NCBI RefSeq assembly: GCF_030378165.1
Contig: NZ_CP119766.1
Coordinates: 5,912,099-5,976,098, forward strand
Source of the DNA: Flavobacterium panacagri
GTDB taxonomy: Bacteria; Bacteroidota; Bacteroidia; Flavobacteriales; Flavobacteriaceae
DNA length: 64,000 nt
Reading direction: 5' to 3'
Under the pieces are notes generated by a model that saw only the letters and a program-made list of their open reading frames with translations, was not told the DNA's origin and ran no database searches. Made by a program: the position numbers and the translations under genes. This document shows positions 45,349 through 53,812 of the stretch, piece by piece. Numbering within the stretch: the first letter of the stretch is position 1; the number at the start of each line of letters is the position of its first letter.

Positions 45349-45879
45349 TCAGTTTGAGTTTGGATTTTTGAGTTCGTACCAAACTTCTATTTCTCCTTCA
45401 TATTCGAAAGAATTCACAAAATGGAAACCTAGTTTTTCTAAAATTTTTCTAGAATTCTCATTTCCTGCATCGGCGTAAGCATAAAGTTTTTCTACTTTCA
45501 TTTCGTTAAAAGCATAAGCAACAAAAGCTTTTCCTGCTTCAGAAGCATATCCTTTTCCCCAATGTTTTTCAATAAAACGATATCCTAACTCGTAAAAGTT
45601 TTTATGATTATTGATTTCGTTTGTAATATATTTTATTCCAGACCAGCCAATAAATTCATTATTTTCTTTTAAAACTACAGCCCAGCGACCAGTTCCAAAA
45701 TCGGCATATTGTTTCTGAATGTTCTCAATCATATCAATACTCTCCTGAATATTCTTTACGGGATTGTTTCCAACAAAAAGATGTACATTAGGATTCGAAT
45801 CCAATTCGAACATGCCGCCTGCATCAGAAAGCATTAATTCTCTTAAAATCAAACGTTCGGTTTCTATTGGATTCTTCAT
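45349..45879 (-). CDS. GNAT N-acetyltransferase (RimJ/RimL type)
   Basis: The 176-residue acetyltransferase shows the RimJ/RimL opening ETERLILRELMLSD, the central strand FIGWSGIKYI, and the acetyl-CoA-binding segment YRFIEKHWGKGYASEAGKAF, followed by NENSRKILEKLGF. The GNAT fold transfers acetyl groups to amines, often protein N-termini. The substrate is not predictable from sequence. It lies 5 bases from the HAD gene upstream, so they form one transcript. Confidence 0.88.
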   Translation of the reverse strand: MKNPIETERLILRELMLSDAGGMFELDSNPNVHLFVGNNPVKNIQESIDMIENIQKQYADFGTGRWAVVLKENNEFIGWSGIKYITNEINNHKNFYELGYRFIEKHWGKGYASEAGKAFVAYAFNEMKVEKLYAYADAGNENSRKILEKLGFHFVNSFEYEGEIEVWYELKNPNSN

Positions 45880-45884
45880 TTTTT

Positions 45885-46688
45885 CTAATTTAAAATATAA
45901 CGTTGTACTACCTCAGCAACACCATCATTATTATTTGAAGCTACAATTAAATCGGCTTTATCACGCAGTTCAGGCGTTACGTTGTCCACCCAAACTCCCA
46001 AACCAGCATATTCAATCATAGTTAAGTCATTTCCAGCATTTCCTACAGCAATAATTTCACTTTGAAGAATTCCCAGCTTATCAGCCAAATATTTCAAACT
46101 TGCTGCTTTATCAATTCCCTGCTGTGCTGCTTCTAAGAAAAAAGGTTTCGACATCGAAACACTTAAATGTGGCATCGCTTCTATTAAATCATTTTCGACT
46201 GTTTTTAAATAGGAAGGTTTTTCAAGTAAAATACATTTTACCGCAGGTCGGTCTACATACTCTTTAAAGCTTGTCACTTTACGATGTGTCATTCCTGTAA
46301 TTTCTTTTTCGACTTCAATGTATTCAGAATCTGTCTCACTTATAATTTCATCATTTAAATAAGTGATAATATCCGTTTTCATTTTAACGCTGTAATCGTA
46401 TAAAGCATGAATTTGCTCTACAGTAAGCTTTTGTTCAAACAAAACCAAATCGTCTTTTACACGGCTTATTATAGCGCCATTAAACGAGATAATATACGAA
46501 TCGTTTAAATCTAATTCCAATTCCTTAGCATAAGCCGTCATAGCAATTGTAGGTCGGCCAGAAGCCAAAACCACATACACTCCTTTTGCCTGTGCTTCCA
46601 GGATAACTTTTTTGTTTAAGGCTGAAATTCTATGATCGTCTGTCAACAAGGTATCATCCATGTCGAGCACTAACATTTTGTATTGCAT
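45885..46688 (-). CDS. Cof-type HAD hydrolase
   Basis: The 267-residue protein has HAD motif I LVLDMDDTLL (D9, D11), motif II in LASGRPT, the Lys of motif III in DKAASLKYLADKLGI, and motif IV GNAGNDLTMIEYA. The order and the C2B-type cap match Cof/YidA-like phosphatases of sugar phosphates or flavin precursors. It is the upstream member of a pair with the GNAT gene. A repeat element lies before its start. Confidence 0.9.
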   Translation of the reverse strand: MQYKMLVLDMDDTLLTDDHRISALNKKVILEAQAKGVYVVLASGRPTIAMTAYAKELELDLNDSYIISFNGAIISRVKDDLVLFEQKLTVEQIHALYDYSVKMKTDIITYLNDEIISETDSEYIEVEKEITGMTHRKVTSFKEYVDRPAVKCILLEKPSYLKTVENDLIEAMPHLSVSMSKPFFLEAAQQGIDKAASLKYLADKLGILQSEIIAVGNAGNDLTMIEYAGLGVWVDNVTPELRDKADLIVASNNNDGVAEVVQRYILN

Positions 46689-46693
46689 ATTTT

Positions 46694-46785
46694 TTTAGTT
46701 TCCAGTATTCAGTATTTAGTATTCAGTCGTAGTTTCGAATTACAGCATAAAACTGTGACTAAATGCTGAACACTGAATACTATTT
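46694..46785. repeat. CAGTATTCAGTATT tandem/inverted repeat
   Basis: Left units TTCCAGTATTCAGTATTTAG and right units CTGAACACTGAATACTATT are complementary over about 20 bases. The element separates the HAD gene from the DUF2007 gene; it reaches the stop codon of the latter. Confidence 0.65.
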
Positions 46786-47002
46786 AAAGACTCATTCTAA
46801 ATTCTTCAATAACCGGATTCGCTTTTGCAAAATCAGTTTCTTGAATAAAAACCTCAACAGCCAAATCTGTTTGTCCAAAACCTCCTAAACGAGCCGATTG
46901 AATATTATCTTTTTTTACGGTTTCTACACCCGCTTCTTCTAATCTTTCTTGTAAAGCAATTGCTAATATTTCACTGCCCGAAAACACCTTCATTAATCCC
47001 AT
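46784..47002 (-). CDS. DUF2007-type small signalling protein
   Basis: The 72-residue protein matches the DUF2007 pattern: KVFSGSEILAIALQERLEEAG near the N-terminus and DLAVEVFIQETDFAKANPVI near the C-terminus, forming a compact alpha/beta unit. The family has been called putative signal-transducing protein, but no function is known. It follows the alpha/beta hydrolase gene by 10 bases on the minus strand and is likely cotranscribed with it. Confidence 0.82.
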   Translation of the reverse strand: MGLMKVFSGSEILAIALQERLEEAGVETVKKDNIQSARLGGFGQTDLAVEVFIQETDFAKANPVIEEFRMSL

Positions 47003-47012
47003 GATATTTATT

Positions 47013-47828
47013 TTATTCTAATATTATTTTTAATTGTTTTTGAAAATCTTCATTTTCGTTTACACCAATATGCTCCTGACTTTTCAATGGATAAAAATAA
47101 GCATTTGATTTTAAAAGCTTTTTCAATCTAATCGAATTTTCACAAGGAATTAACTGATCATCCGTTCCATGAAAAATATAAATTGGCGTTTTGATTTTAG
47201 GCAGATATTCATTGGTCTCTAAACTAAATTTCTTCATGAAATCAGGAAAGAGTGGCACTCTTGAACTTGATAATTCTAAAAAATTATAATACGGAGCTTG
47301 AAGAATCAGTGCTTTTGCTTTATTTTCGGAGGCTAATTTTGCAGCGAAACCCGAGCCTATGGAATATCCTGCAATTATAATTTTATCTTCAGAATATCTT
47401 TTTAGAATAGATTTATATACGATAGCTATATCTTTCGTTAATTGTTCTTCATTTTCAATTTCGCCTTCACTTTTTCCGAAACTTCTGTAGTCTAAAATAA
47501 AAATATCATAACCCAGTGATGTATAAATTTTAGCTATTTTACCCCAAGTTTCTAATGTTCCAGCATTTCCATGAAGATAAAAAACTAAGCCTTTTGAATT
47601 TTCAGTTTTGAATAACAATCCATTCAAAACAGCTCCATCAAATGATTTGATATTGATTTCTTCAAATTTATTCTGATAATCAAACTTATAATCTTTTGGC
47701 AATCTTGATGCATGAAAAACTAAACCGACTTGATTGAAATAAACATAAGAAATTATTAAAAGATAAATAAGAATAAAAAAGCATAACAGTACAATTATTA
47801 AAAATTTAAATGTTTTTAAAATTTCCAT
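47013..47828 (-). CDS. Membrane-anchored alpha/beta hydrolase
   Basis: The 271-residue protein has one N-terminal membrane helix (FLIIVLLCFFILIYLLIISY) and an alpha/beta-hydrolase domain. The oxyanion region is YLHGNAGT, the nucleophile Ser156 sits in AGYSIGSG, the acid is D224 (HGTDDQLIP) and His253 is in SQEHIGV. It resembles BEM46/ABHD13-type serine hydrolases, often acting on lipids. The active site should face the periplasm or cytosol near the membrane. DUF2007 follows in the same operon. Confidence 0.85.
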   Translation of the reverse strand: MEILKTFKFLIIVLLCFFILIYLLIISYVYFNQVGLVFHASRLPKDYKFDYQNKFEEINIKSFDGAVLNGLLFKTENSKGLVFYLHGNAGTLETWGKIAKIYTSLGYDIFILDYRSFGKSEGEIENEEQLTKDIAIVYKSILKRYSEDKIIIAGYSIGSGFAAKLASENKAKALILQAPYYNFLELSSSRVPLFPDFMKKFSLETNEYLPKIKTPIYIFHGTDDQLIPCENSIRLKKLLKSNAYFYPLKSQEHIGVNENEDFQKQLKIILE

Positions 47829-47894
47829 TTTTTACTTTATCGTTTTATAATTATTGTCTTCATTTTATAAAAAAATAAAAGCATTAAAATCCAG

Positions 47895-49331
47895 TTATTC
47901 TGTTTTTACCACTCCTGCATAAGTTGCAACCCAAATTGAACCATTTCTGTCTTTTGTAATCTTCTCACAATGAATGCTAGGAACATTTGAATTTTGATTT
48001 GTATAGGTTTCCCATTTTTTTGTCTTCAAATCATAATTTAAAATACCAACTCCATTTAGCGTTAACCATAACACTTGTTCAGTTTCGTCTAGATAAAAAT
48101 CGTTGATGGCATTCTCTCTAAACATTTTAGCATTAGGATGAACAATTCTTGTCCAATTTCCAGCCGTATCCAACTTATAAATTCCTGCCTCATCTGATTT
48201 GTCGTTACTCAAATCAAACCAGAGATTTTCTCCTTTATCTTCGTAAACTTTAGATATAAATGCTTTTGACAAGGGCGATTTTTTATCATCAAGCAATTTT
48301 GTAATGCCCTTTTCGATTATAACATTGCCTTCAAATGTGCCAATCCAGATTCTATCTTTTTTATCAACATACACTCCAAGCGTTTTATCAGATGGTAAAT
48401 TTGAATTTTGTTTCGTAAAATTCGACCATTTATTACCATCAAACTTTGCCACACCTCTCCAAGACGTAAACCAAATATTGTTTTTATAATCCACAAAAAG
48501 TTTTCTAGCCCAGCTAATTGGTGAATTTATGGAATCATATTTTGTCCAGTTTTTATTATCGTATTTGTAAACATTCCATCCAATGGCAAACCATTTATTA
48601 TTCTCTTGATCAACTTCCAAATCTCTAACCGACTCTGTTTGATTTTTGTTGTATGCTTTAGGATTAATATTCGTGTTTTGCGAATTAAAATGCTGCCATT
48701 TTTCCTTTTCAATTTTAACGATTCCATTATCAGTTCCAATCCAAATATTATTATCTAAGTCATTAGCAATTGCTCTAGTCATGTCCCAAGGCAGCTCGGA
48801 ATTATCTTGTTTAAATAGCCGCCATTTCTTAGATAGTTTCTCTTCATCAGTACCTTTGATTTCAGGCATTCCAACAGATTTCATATTTCCTTGATTTTTG
48901 AAATCAAACACCCTTCTCCTAACAGAAAAACTTCCACCTTCGAATTCAAAAATAAAAGATACCGAACTATTGCGCGGTTTATTTTTAGAAATGGCTGGCT
49001 CCCAAAAAGAAGTTGTATTAATTACTTTTTCCAAGTTCAGCTTTTTTGAAGCCACATTTGTTTTATTCAATGCACTTATCAAACAAGGCTTACCATTTTC
49101 ATCAATTAAAATCTGAGTCTCAATAACTCCTTTAATTTCTGCCAGTCTTTTTTTATCAAAACTATTATTTACTTCCTCCACAAACGTTTTTGGAGGCATT
49201 GCAAGAATGTCTCCACAATCAAGGCAAAAAGATACTAAGTGACAATTTAGATATTTTTCAGGATATAGATTTTGAGAATAAACGAAACTATAAAAAAAAA
49301 TAAATAAAGCAATTAAAGGTGTTTTTTTCAT
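47895..49331 (-). CDS. Exported propeller protein with TonB-like N-terminal domain
   Basis: The 478-residue protein has a signal peptide (TPLIALFIFFYSFVYSQ) and an N-terminal TonB_C-like segment (EIKGVIETQILIDENGKPC and SVSFIFEFEGG). It then carries at least six Reg_prop-like blades such as ANDLDNNIWIGTDNGIVKI, VDYKNNIWFTSWRGVAKF and VDKKDRIWIGTFEGN. Such propellers normally sit in hybrid two-component sensors, but no kinase is present. It may be an exported sensor or scaffold. It is the only gene of its unit. Confidence 0.8.
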   Translation of the reverse strand: MKKTPLIALFIFFYSFVYSQNLYPEKYLNCHLVSFCLDCGDILAMPPKTFVEEVNNSFDKKRLAEIKGVIETQILIDENGKPCLISALNKTNVASKKLNLEKVINTTSFWEPAISKNKPRNSSVSFIFEFEGGSFSVRRRVFDFKNQGNMKSVGMPEIKGTDEEKLSKKWRLFKQDNSELPWDMTRAIANDLDNNIWIGTDNGIVKIEKEKWQHFNSQNTNINPKAYNKNQTESVRDLEVDQENNKWFAIGWNVYKYDNKNWTKYDSINSPISWARKLFVDYKNNIWFTSWRGVAKFDGNKWSNFTKQNSNLPSDKTLGVYVDKKDRIWIGTFEGNVIIEKGITKLLDDKKSPLSKAFISKVYEDKGENLWFDLSNDKSDEAGIYKLDTAGNWTRIVHPNAKMFRENAINDFYLDETEQVLWLTLNGVGILNYDLKTKKWETYTNQNSNVPSIHCEKITKDRNGSIWVATYAGVVKTE

Positions 49332-49356
49332 TAATTTCCTAATATGAATTTAAGAT

Positions 49357-50016
49357 TTATTCTTCTTCAATATCGTCTTCTTCTTCATCAAGCTCCTCTC
49401 CATCCTCATCCATATCAAATAAATAAGGCTCAACTAACATCTTATCTGCCAAAATTTCGATACGTTCAGTTAAGGTTTCTGTAAAGATCAAACGCTGTGT
49501 TTTGGCAATACTACCAGAAATACGCATAATTTTTGTTTCGTGGCGCAGTCTCAAAATAGGATCTGCATCATCCAAAATAAGCATTTTTAAGCGGTTGACG
49601 TTATAACCCGCCGTGCTAAACATATCGTTTAATTTGGTTGGCGTTCCAATCAAAACATCTATTCCTGTAGAAACATAGTTTTTATCGTAATCCATGTCTC
49701 CTTTTTCGTTTACACCATAAACTTCCAAGTTGGTGTATTTTCCATACTTTTCAAAAAGCGCTACCATTTCCAAAACCTTCGCTTTGTCTTCAACAAAAAT
49801 CAACGCACGAGGCGACTCTTCTGTTTTACCCGCCAATTGCTGAATCACATTTAAAACAATCGTAGTTGTTTTTCCACTTCCTTTTGGCGAAACAATTACA
49901 CAGTCGGCTCCACTTTTTATGGTCGAGAAAGTTTCCATCTGCAAAGCATTGGCTTCAGTCAAACCATTTTCGATTAATCCGTCTTGTAATTTTTCGTTTA
50001 TTTTTTTTAGTTTCAT
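49357..50016 (-). CDS. Single-domain DEAD/DEAH-like helicase protein
   Basis: The 219-residue protein corresponds to the first RecA-like domain of a DEAD-box helicase only. It has the Q-like motif NALQMETFSTI, motif I SPKGSGKTT, motif Ib-like IGTPTKL, motif II LILDDADPI (DDAD for DEAD) and an altered motif III FTETLTE. No second helicase domain is present, and the chain ends in an acidic tail (DEDGEELDEEEDDIEEE). It is not likely to unwind RNA alone. It could be an RNA-binding regulator or an ATP-dependent adaptor. Confidence 0.8.
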   Translation of the reverse strand: MKLKKINEKLQDGLIENGLTEANALQMETFSTIKSGADCVIVSPKGSGKTTTIVLNVIQQLAGKTEESPRALIFVEDKAKVLEMVALFEKYGKYTNLEVYGVNEKGDMDYDKNYVSTGIDVLIGTPTKLNDMFSTAGYNVNRLKMLILDDADPILRLRHETKIMRISGSIAKTQRLIFTETLTERIEILADKMLVEPYLFDMDEDGEELDEEEDDIEEE

Positions 50017-50021
50017 GCTTA

Positions 50022-50064
50022 ATTTTAGATTTATGATTTTAGATTTCAGATTGAAAACTAAACC
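50022..50064. repeat. TTTAGATTT tandem repeats, copy 1
   Basis: Units ATTTTAGATTTATGATTTTA and AGATTTCAGATT occur between the helicase and NtrC-type genes. The same family recurs at 52649 and 57712. Confidence 0.7.
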
Positions 50065-50065
50065 A

Positions 50066-51229
50066 TCATTTGCTTGCGAACATTTTCACATCACTTTCAG
50101 AGATTTCGCTTCCTCCTAAAATGATTAATCTTTCTACTACATTTCGCAGTTCACGAATATTTCCTGTCCAATCGTATTCCTGTAATAATTGTATGGCTTG
50201 CGCCGAAAATCCTTTTACAGCGTTTCCTTGCTCTGAAGCAATCTTCTCTGCAAAATGCTTAATTAAGGCTGGAATATCATCACGTCTTTCATTCAATGGC
50301 GGTACTTTAATTAAAATTACAGCCAGACGATGGTATAAATCTTCACGGAAACGACCTTCGGCAATTTCTGTTTTCAAATCTTTATTAGTTGCCGCAACAA
50401 CGCGAACGTCCACTTTAATATCTTTATCTGCACCAACTCTTGTAATCATACTTTCTTGAAGTGCTCTTAAAACTTTGGCTTGTGCCGAAAGACTCATGTC
50501 TCCAATCTCATCCAAGAAAATAGTTCCTTTGTCTGCTGCTTCAAATTTTCCTGCACGATCTTTCACTGCCGATGTAAAAGCACCTTTTACATGTCCGAAC
50601 AATTCACTTTCGATCAATTCACTTGGAATCGCCGCACAGTTTACTTCGATTAAAGGAAAACTAGAACGCTCACTTTTTTCGTGTAATTGATGTGCTACTA
50701 ATTCTTTTCCTGTTCCGTTTGGGCCTGTAATTAAAACTCGGGCTTCGGTTGGAGCTACTTTATCAATCATTACTTTAATGTGATTGATAGATTCACTTTC
50801 TCCGATCATTTCGTAATTCTTACTGACTTTTTTCTTTAGAATTTTATTTTCAACAACTAATTGTTTTTTGTCTAAAGCATTACGCACTGTATTCAGCAAA
50901 CGATTTAAATCTGGTGGTTTCGAGATATAATCAAAAGCTCCTAAACGCATGGTTTGAATAGCCGTTTCCATATCTCCGTGGCCTGAAATCATAACCATCG
51001 GAATTTCTGGTTTTATTTTTTTTACTTCTTCTAAAACCTCAACACCATCCATTTTTGGCATTTTGATATCACACAAAACCAAATCGTAATCGTTGTTTTT
51101 TATTTTTTCAAGTCCAGCAACACCATCTTCGGCTTCATCAACCTGATACGAATCATTTTCTTCTGATAAAATTTTTACCAAAACTCTTCTGATTGCAGCT
51201 TCGTCTTCGACAATTAGTATTTTACTCAT
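50066..51229 (-). CDS. NtrC-type response regulator lacking a DNA-binding domain
   Basis: The 387-residue protein has a receiver domain (D54 in VLCDIKMPKMDG) and an AAA+ sigma-54 activation domain: Walker A GPNGTGKE at 169-176, the sigma-54-contacting loop GAFTSA at 216-221 (GAFTGA in most members), and Walker B TIFLDE at 236-241. After NIRELRNVVERLIIL the chain ends at residue 387 (SDVKMFASK). The usual C-terminal Fis-type HTH (60-80 residues) is absent. No frameshifted HTH can be read beyond the TGA. The partner kinase is not adjacent. Confidence 0.92.
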   Translation of the reverse strand: MSKILIVEDEAAIRRVLVKILSEENDSYQVDEAEDGVAGLEKIKNNDYDLVLCDIKMPKMDGVEVLEEVKKIKPEIPMVMISGHGDMETAIQTMRLGAFDYISKPPDLNRLLNTVRNALDKKQLVVENKILKKKVSKNYEMIGESESINHIKVMIDKVAPTEARVLITGPNGTGKELVAHQLHEKSERSSFPLIEVNCAAIPSELIESELFGHVKGAFTSAVKDRAGKFEAADKGTIFLDEIGDMSLSAQAKVLRALQESMITRVGADKDIKVDVRVVAATNKDLKTEIAEGRFREDLYHRLAVILIKVPPLNERRDDIPALIKHFAEKIASEQGNAVKGFSAQAIQLLQEYDWTGNIRELRNVVERLIILGGSEISESDVKMFASK

Positions 51230-51230
51230 T

Positions 51231-51326
51231 CTTTTTTAAGATACTAAGATGCTAAGATTCTGAGATTCTGAGTTTTTTTGCTAAAATCTTAGCATCTCAG
51301 AATCTTAGAAACTTAGAATCTCTAAG
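51231..51326. repeat. Paired 8-base-period repeat, copy 3
   Basis: Units AAGATACTAAGATGCTAAGA face CTTAGCATCTCAGAATCTTAG in inverted orientation around TTTTTTTG. It fills the gap between the NtrC-type and ABC permease genes and can fold into a stem. It holds an uninterrupted CTTAGCATCTCAG at 51288-51300. Confidence 0.82.
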
Positions 51327-52643
51327 TTAATATTTAAGCCATTTATACAATTCCTTCCAACTTGGTTTTTTACCATACATTAAAATACCTACACGGTAAA
51401 TTTTTGCTGCAAACCAAACGACAAGGAAAAAGGTTGCAAACAATAATGATACCGAAATTGCAATTTGCCACCACGGCACGCCAAACGGAATACGCATTAA
51501 CATTACAATTGGCGAAGTAAGCGGAATCATAGAAAAGATAACTGCGATACTTCCGTGCGGATCGTTTACCACTGTAAAGAATCCAATATATACACTTAAA
51601 ATTAATGGCATTATGATTGGCAGTAAAAATTGCTGTGAATCGGTTTGATTGTCGACTGCAGCTCCAATTGCAGCATAAAATGAACTGTACAAGAAATAAC
51701 CTCCAATAAAATAAACTACAAATCCAATTAAAATACTTGCGATTGGCAGATTCCACATTTCAGCAATATACATTTGCGCGGATCCTGATAATTGATGCTG
51801 CGCTGACTGCATCATTTCTGGCGAAATTCTTGCCGTTGGTCCAACATTAACACCAAAAAATGCAGAAGCAGCAAACATTAATCCCAGACCGATAATCGCC
51901 CAAATCATAAATTGTAAAATTCCCGCCAATGATGTTCCCACAATTTTCCCAATCATTAACTGAAATGGTTTTACTGATGAAATAATGATTTCGATAATGC
52001 GATTTGTTTTCTCTTCTATTACACTTCGCATGACCATATTTCCGTAGATGATAATAAACATCATAATCAAATAACCAAAAGCACCACCGATACCAATTTT
52101 AATTTCATTCAAACCTTTTAAGCTCTCTTCTCCAGAAGCTTTAACCAAATGAATATTTACTTTTGACTGTGCTTTCTGAATTGCCAAAGTGTCTAGTTTT
52201 GCTTCTTCCAGATTTAGTTTTGTGATTTTTTCGCCAATAATATCCTGCGTGCTTTCAATAAAAGAAATACTTGGACTGTTATTAGAAATAAATTCAATTT
52301 TACTTTCTAAGTCATTAACATTAGCTGTTTTTGGAATCACAATTAAACCGCTGAAATTTTCTTTTGTAATACTGTCTTTTAAAGCTTTTACTTCAATTTC
52401 AGATAAATTATAGTATTTAAATTCCGCTCCTTTTTTATTTTCCTTTAAAAAATCTGAGACAAAAATTCCGGTTTCATCATGAATAGCAATTCGTTTGGTT
52501 TCCGCTTTCATTGAACTCAAATAACCAATAAATACCGCAATCGCCACAAATAAAAGCGGACTCAAAAAAGTCATGACAACAAAAGATTTATTGCGGACTT
52601 TGGCAATAAATTCTCTTTTTATAATTAATGAAATAATACTCAT
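51327..52643 (-). CDS. ABC-2 type transporter permease (NatB-like)
   Basis: The 438-residue permease has a first helix (FVVMTFLSPLLFVAIAVFIGYL), a large extracytoplasmic domain (about residues 45-175) and five further helices including LIMMFIIIYGNMVMRSVIEE and IIMPLILSVYIGFF. The segment VMRSVIEEKTNRIIEIIIS is typical of NatB/ABC-2 exporters. The ATPase partner lies upstream, with the 78-base gap filled by a repeat. The cargo is unknown; relatives export Na+ or antibiotics. Confidence 0.9.
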   Translation of the reverse strand: MSIISLIIKREFIAKVRNKSFVVMTFLSPLLFVAIAVFIGYLSSMKAETKRIAIHDETGIFVSDFLKENKKGAEFKYYNLSEIEVKALKDSITKENFSGLIVIPKTANVNDLESKIEFISNNSPSISFIESTQDIIGEKITKLNLEEAKLDTLAIQKAQSKVNIHLVKASGEESLKGLNEIKIGIGGAFGYLIMMFIIIYGNMVMRSVIEEKTNRIIEIIISSVKPFQLMIGKIVGTSLAGILQFMIWAIIGLGLMFAASAFFGVNVGPTARISPEMMQSAQHQLSGSAQMYIAEMWNLPIASILIGFVVYFIGGYFLYSSFYAAIGAAVDNQTDSQQFLLPIIMPLILSVYIGFFTVVNDPHGSIAVIFSMIPLTSPIVMLMRIPFGVPWWQIAISVSLLFATFFLVVWFAAKIYRVGILMYGKKPSWKELYKWLKY

Positions 52644-52648
52644 TTCTT

Positions 52649-52727
52649 GATTTTAGATTTTAGATTGTTGACTTTAGATTTTTAAATTTCAGGATTAATT
52701 CTGAAATCTAAAATCTGAAATCTAAAC
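52649..52727. repeat. TTTAGATTT tandem repeats, copy 2 (inverted pair)
   Basis: TTTTAGATTTTAGATT on the left faces CTGAAATCTAAAATCTGAAA on the right. The last units overlap the stop codon of the ATPase gene at 52722. Confidence 0.75.
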
Positions 52728-53651
52728 TTTATTTTCAGTAACTGTTTGAATAAAAATATCGTTTATACTTGGAATTTTCTCTACGAAATGTGTTACTTGT
52801 CCACGCTGTGTCAAAACATTTAGTAATTCATTTGGTGCGGCATTTCCAATTTCGATATTCAATTTCAAATCATCATTCAACGATTTAAAATTAGCAGGCG
52901 AAACCGTAAATTTTTGTGTAATATCATACATTAGGCCTTCAACATTATTGGTCAAAATTCCTACTTCAAAACTATTGGTTCTAAATTGGCGTTTTACATC
53001 TGCCACTTTACCTTCAATCAATTTATTTGATTTATGAATTAAAGCTATATGCTCACACATTTCCTCAACACTTTCCATTCTGTGAGTCGAAAAAATAATG
53101 GTCGAACCTTGTTCTTTCAAAGCTAAAATTTCATCTTTAATAATATTAGCATTTACAGGATCAAAACCTGAAAAAGGTTCATCTAAAATCAGCAGTTTTG
53201 GTTTATGTAAAACACAAACGACAAACTGGATTTTCTGCGCCATTCCTTTAGAAAGTTCTTGAATTTTCTTATTCCACCAGCCTTGAATTCCTAAACGATC
53301 AAACCAATAATCCAATTGTTTTTTGGCTTCGGCTTTAGAGAGTCCTTTCATTTGCGCCAAGTACAAACACTGCTCTCCTACTTTCATCGAACTATACAAA
53401 CCTCTTTCTTCTGGAAGATAACCAATAGTTTGAACGTGTTTTGGATGCAATTTTTCTCCATCCAAAATTACTTCGCCACTGTCTGGCAACGTAATTTGAT
53501 TAATGATTCTGATAAGGGAAGTTTTTCCAGCTCCATTAGGACCTAAAAGTCCATATATACTGCCTTTGGGCACATTTAATGAAACTTCGTTAAGCGCTAC
53601 ATAATCGCCGTATTGTTTTACGACCTTATGTACTTCAAGTAAGTTACTCAT
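52722..53651 (-). CDS. ABC transporter ATP-binding protein (DUF4162 type)
   Basis: The 309-residue protein has Walker A GPNGAGKT (near residue 39), an H-loop in STHRMESVEEMCEHI, signature LSKGMAQKIQFV and Walker B LLILDEPFSGFDPVN. After the cassette, residues 225-309 form a DUF4162-like C-terminal domain, common to NatA-type ATPases. The permease follows directly. Together they form a two-gene exporter. Confidence 0.92.
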   Translation of the reverse strand: MSNLLEVHKVVKQYGDYVALNEVSLNVPKGSIYGLLGPNGAGKTSLIRIINQITLPDSGEVILDGEKLHPKHVQTIGYLPEERGLYSSMKVGEQCLYLAQMKGLSKAEAKKQLDYWFDRLGIQGWWNKKIQELSKGMAQKIQFVVCVLHKPKLLILDEPFSGFDPVNANIIKDEILALKEQGSTIIFSTHRMESVEEMCEHIALIHKSNKLIEGKVADVKRQFRTNSFEVGILTNNVEGLMYDITQKFTVSPANFKSLNDDLKLNIEIGNAAPNELLNVLTQRGQVTHFVEKIPSINDIFIQTVTENKV

Positions 53652-53745
53652 GCTATTTTGTTGATTTACTGCGTTGCTTTGCCAATTCTGGTTCAGCGAC
53701 TGTAAAAGTAAATAATTCGAAATGAATTTGTGTCATATTAAACAA

Positions 53746-53780
53746 AAAACCCATTCTAATTTGTACTTAGAATGGGTTTT
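53746..53780. terminator. Terminator between ABC ATPase and dnaJ
   Basis: AAAACCCATTCTAA pairs perfectly with TTAGAATGGGTTTT with a 7-base loop. On the minus strand it ends the grpE-dnaJ transcript before the ABC operon. Confidence 0.85.
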
Positions 53781-53812
53781 AAATGTATTTAGACTTTTAA
53801 AAAAAGTATAGA

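Noticed and set aside
51370..51756. 128-residue frame within the ABC permease gene on the same strand, shifted
   Set aside because: Rich in Cys, Asn and Arg, as expected for the wrong frame of a membrane protein; the permease frame is intact.
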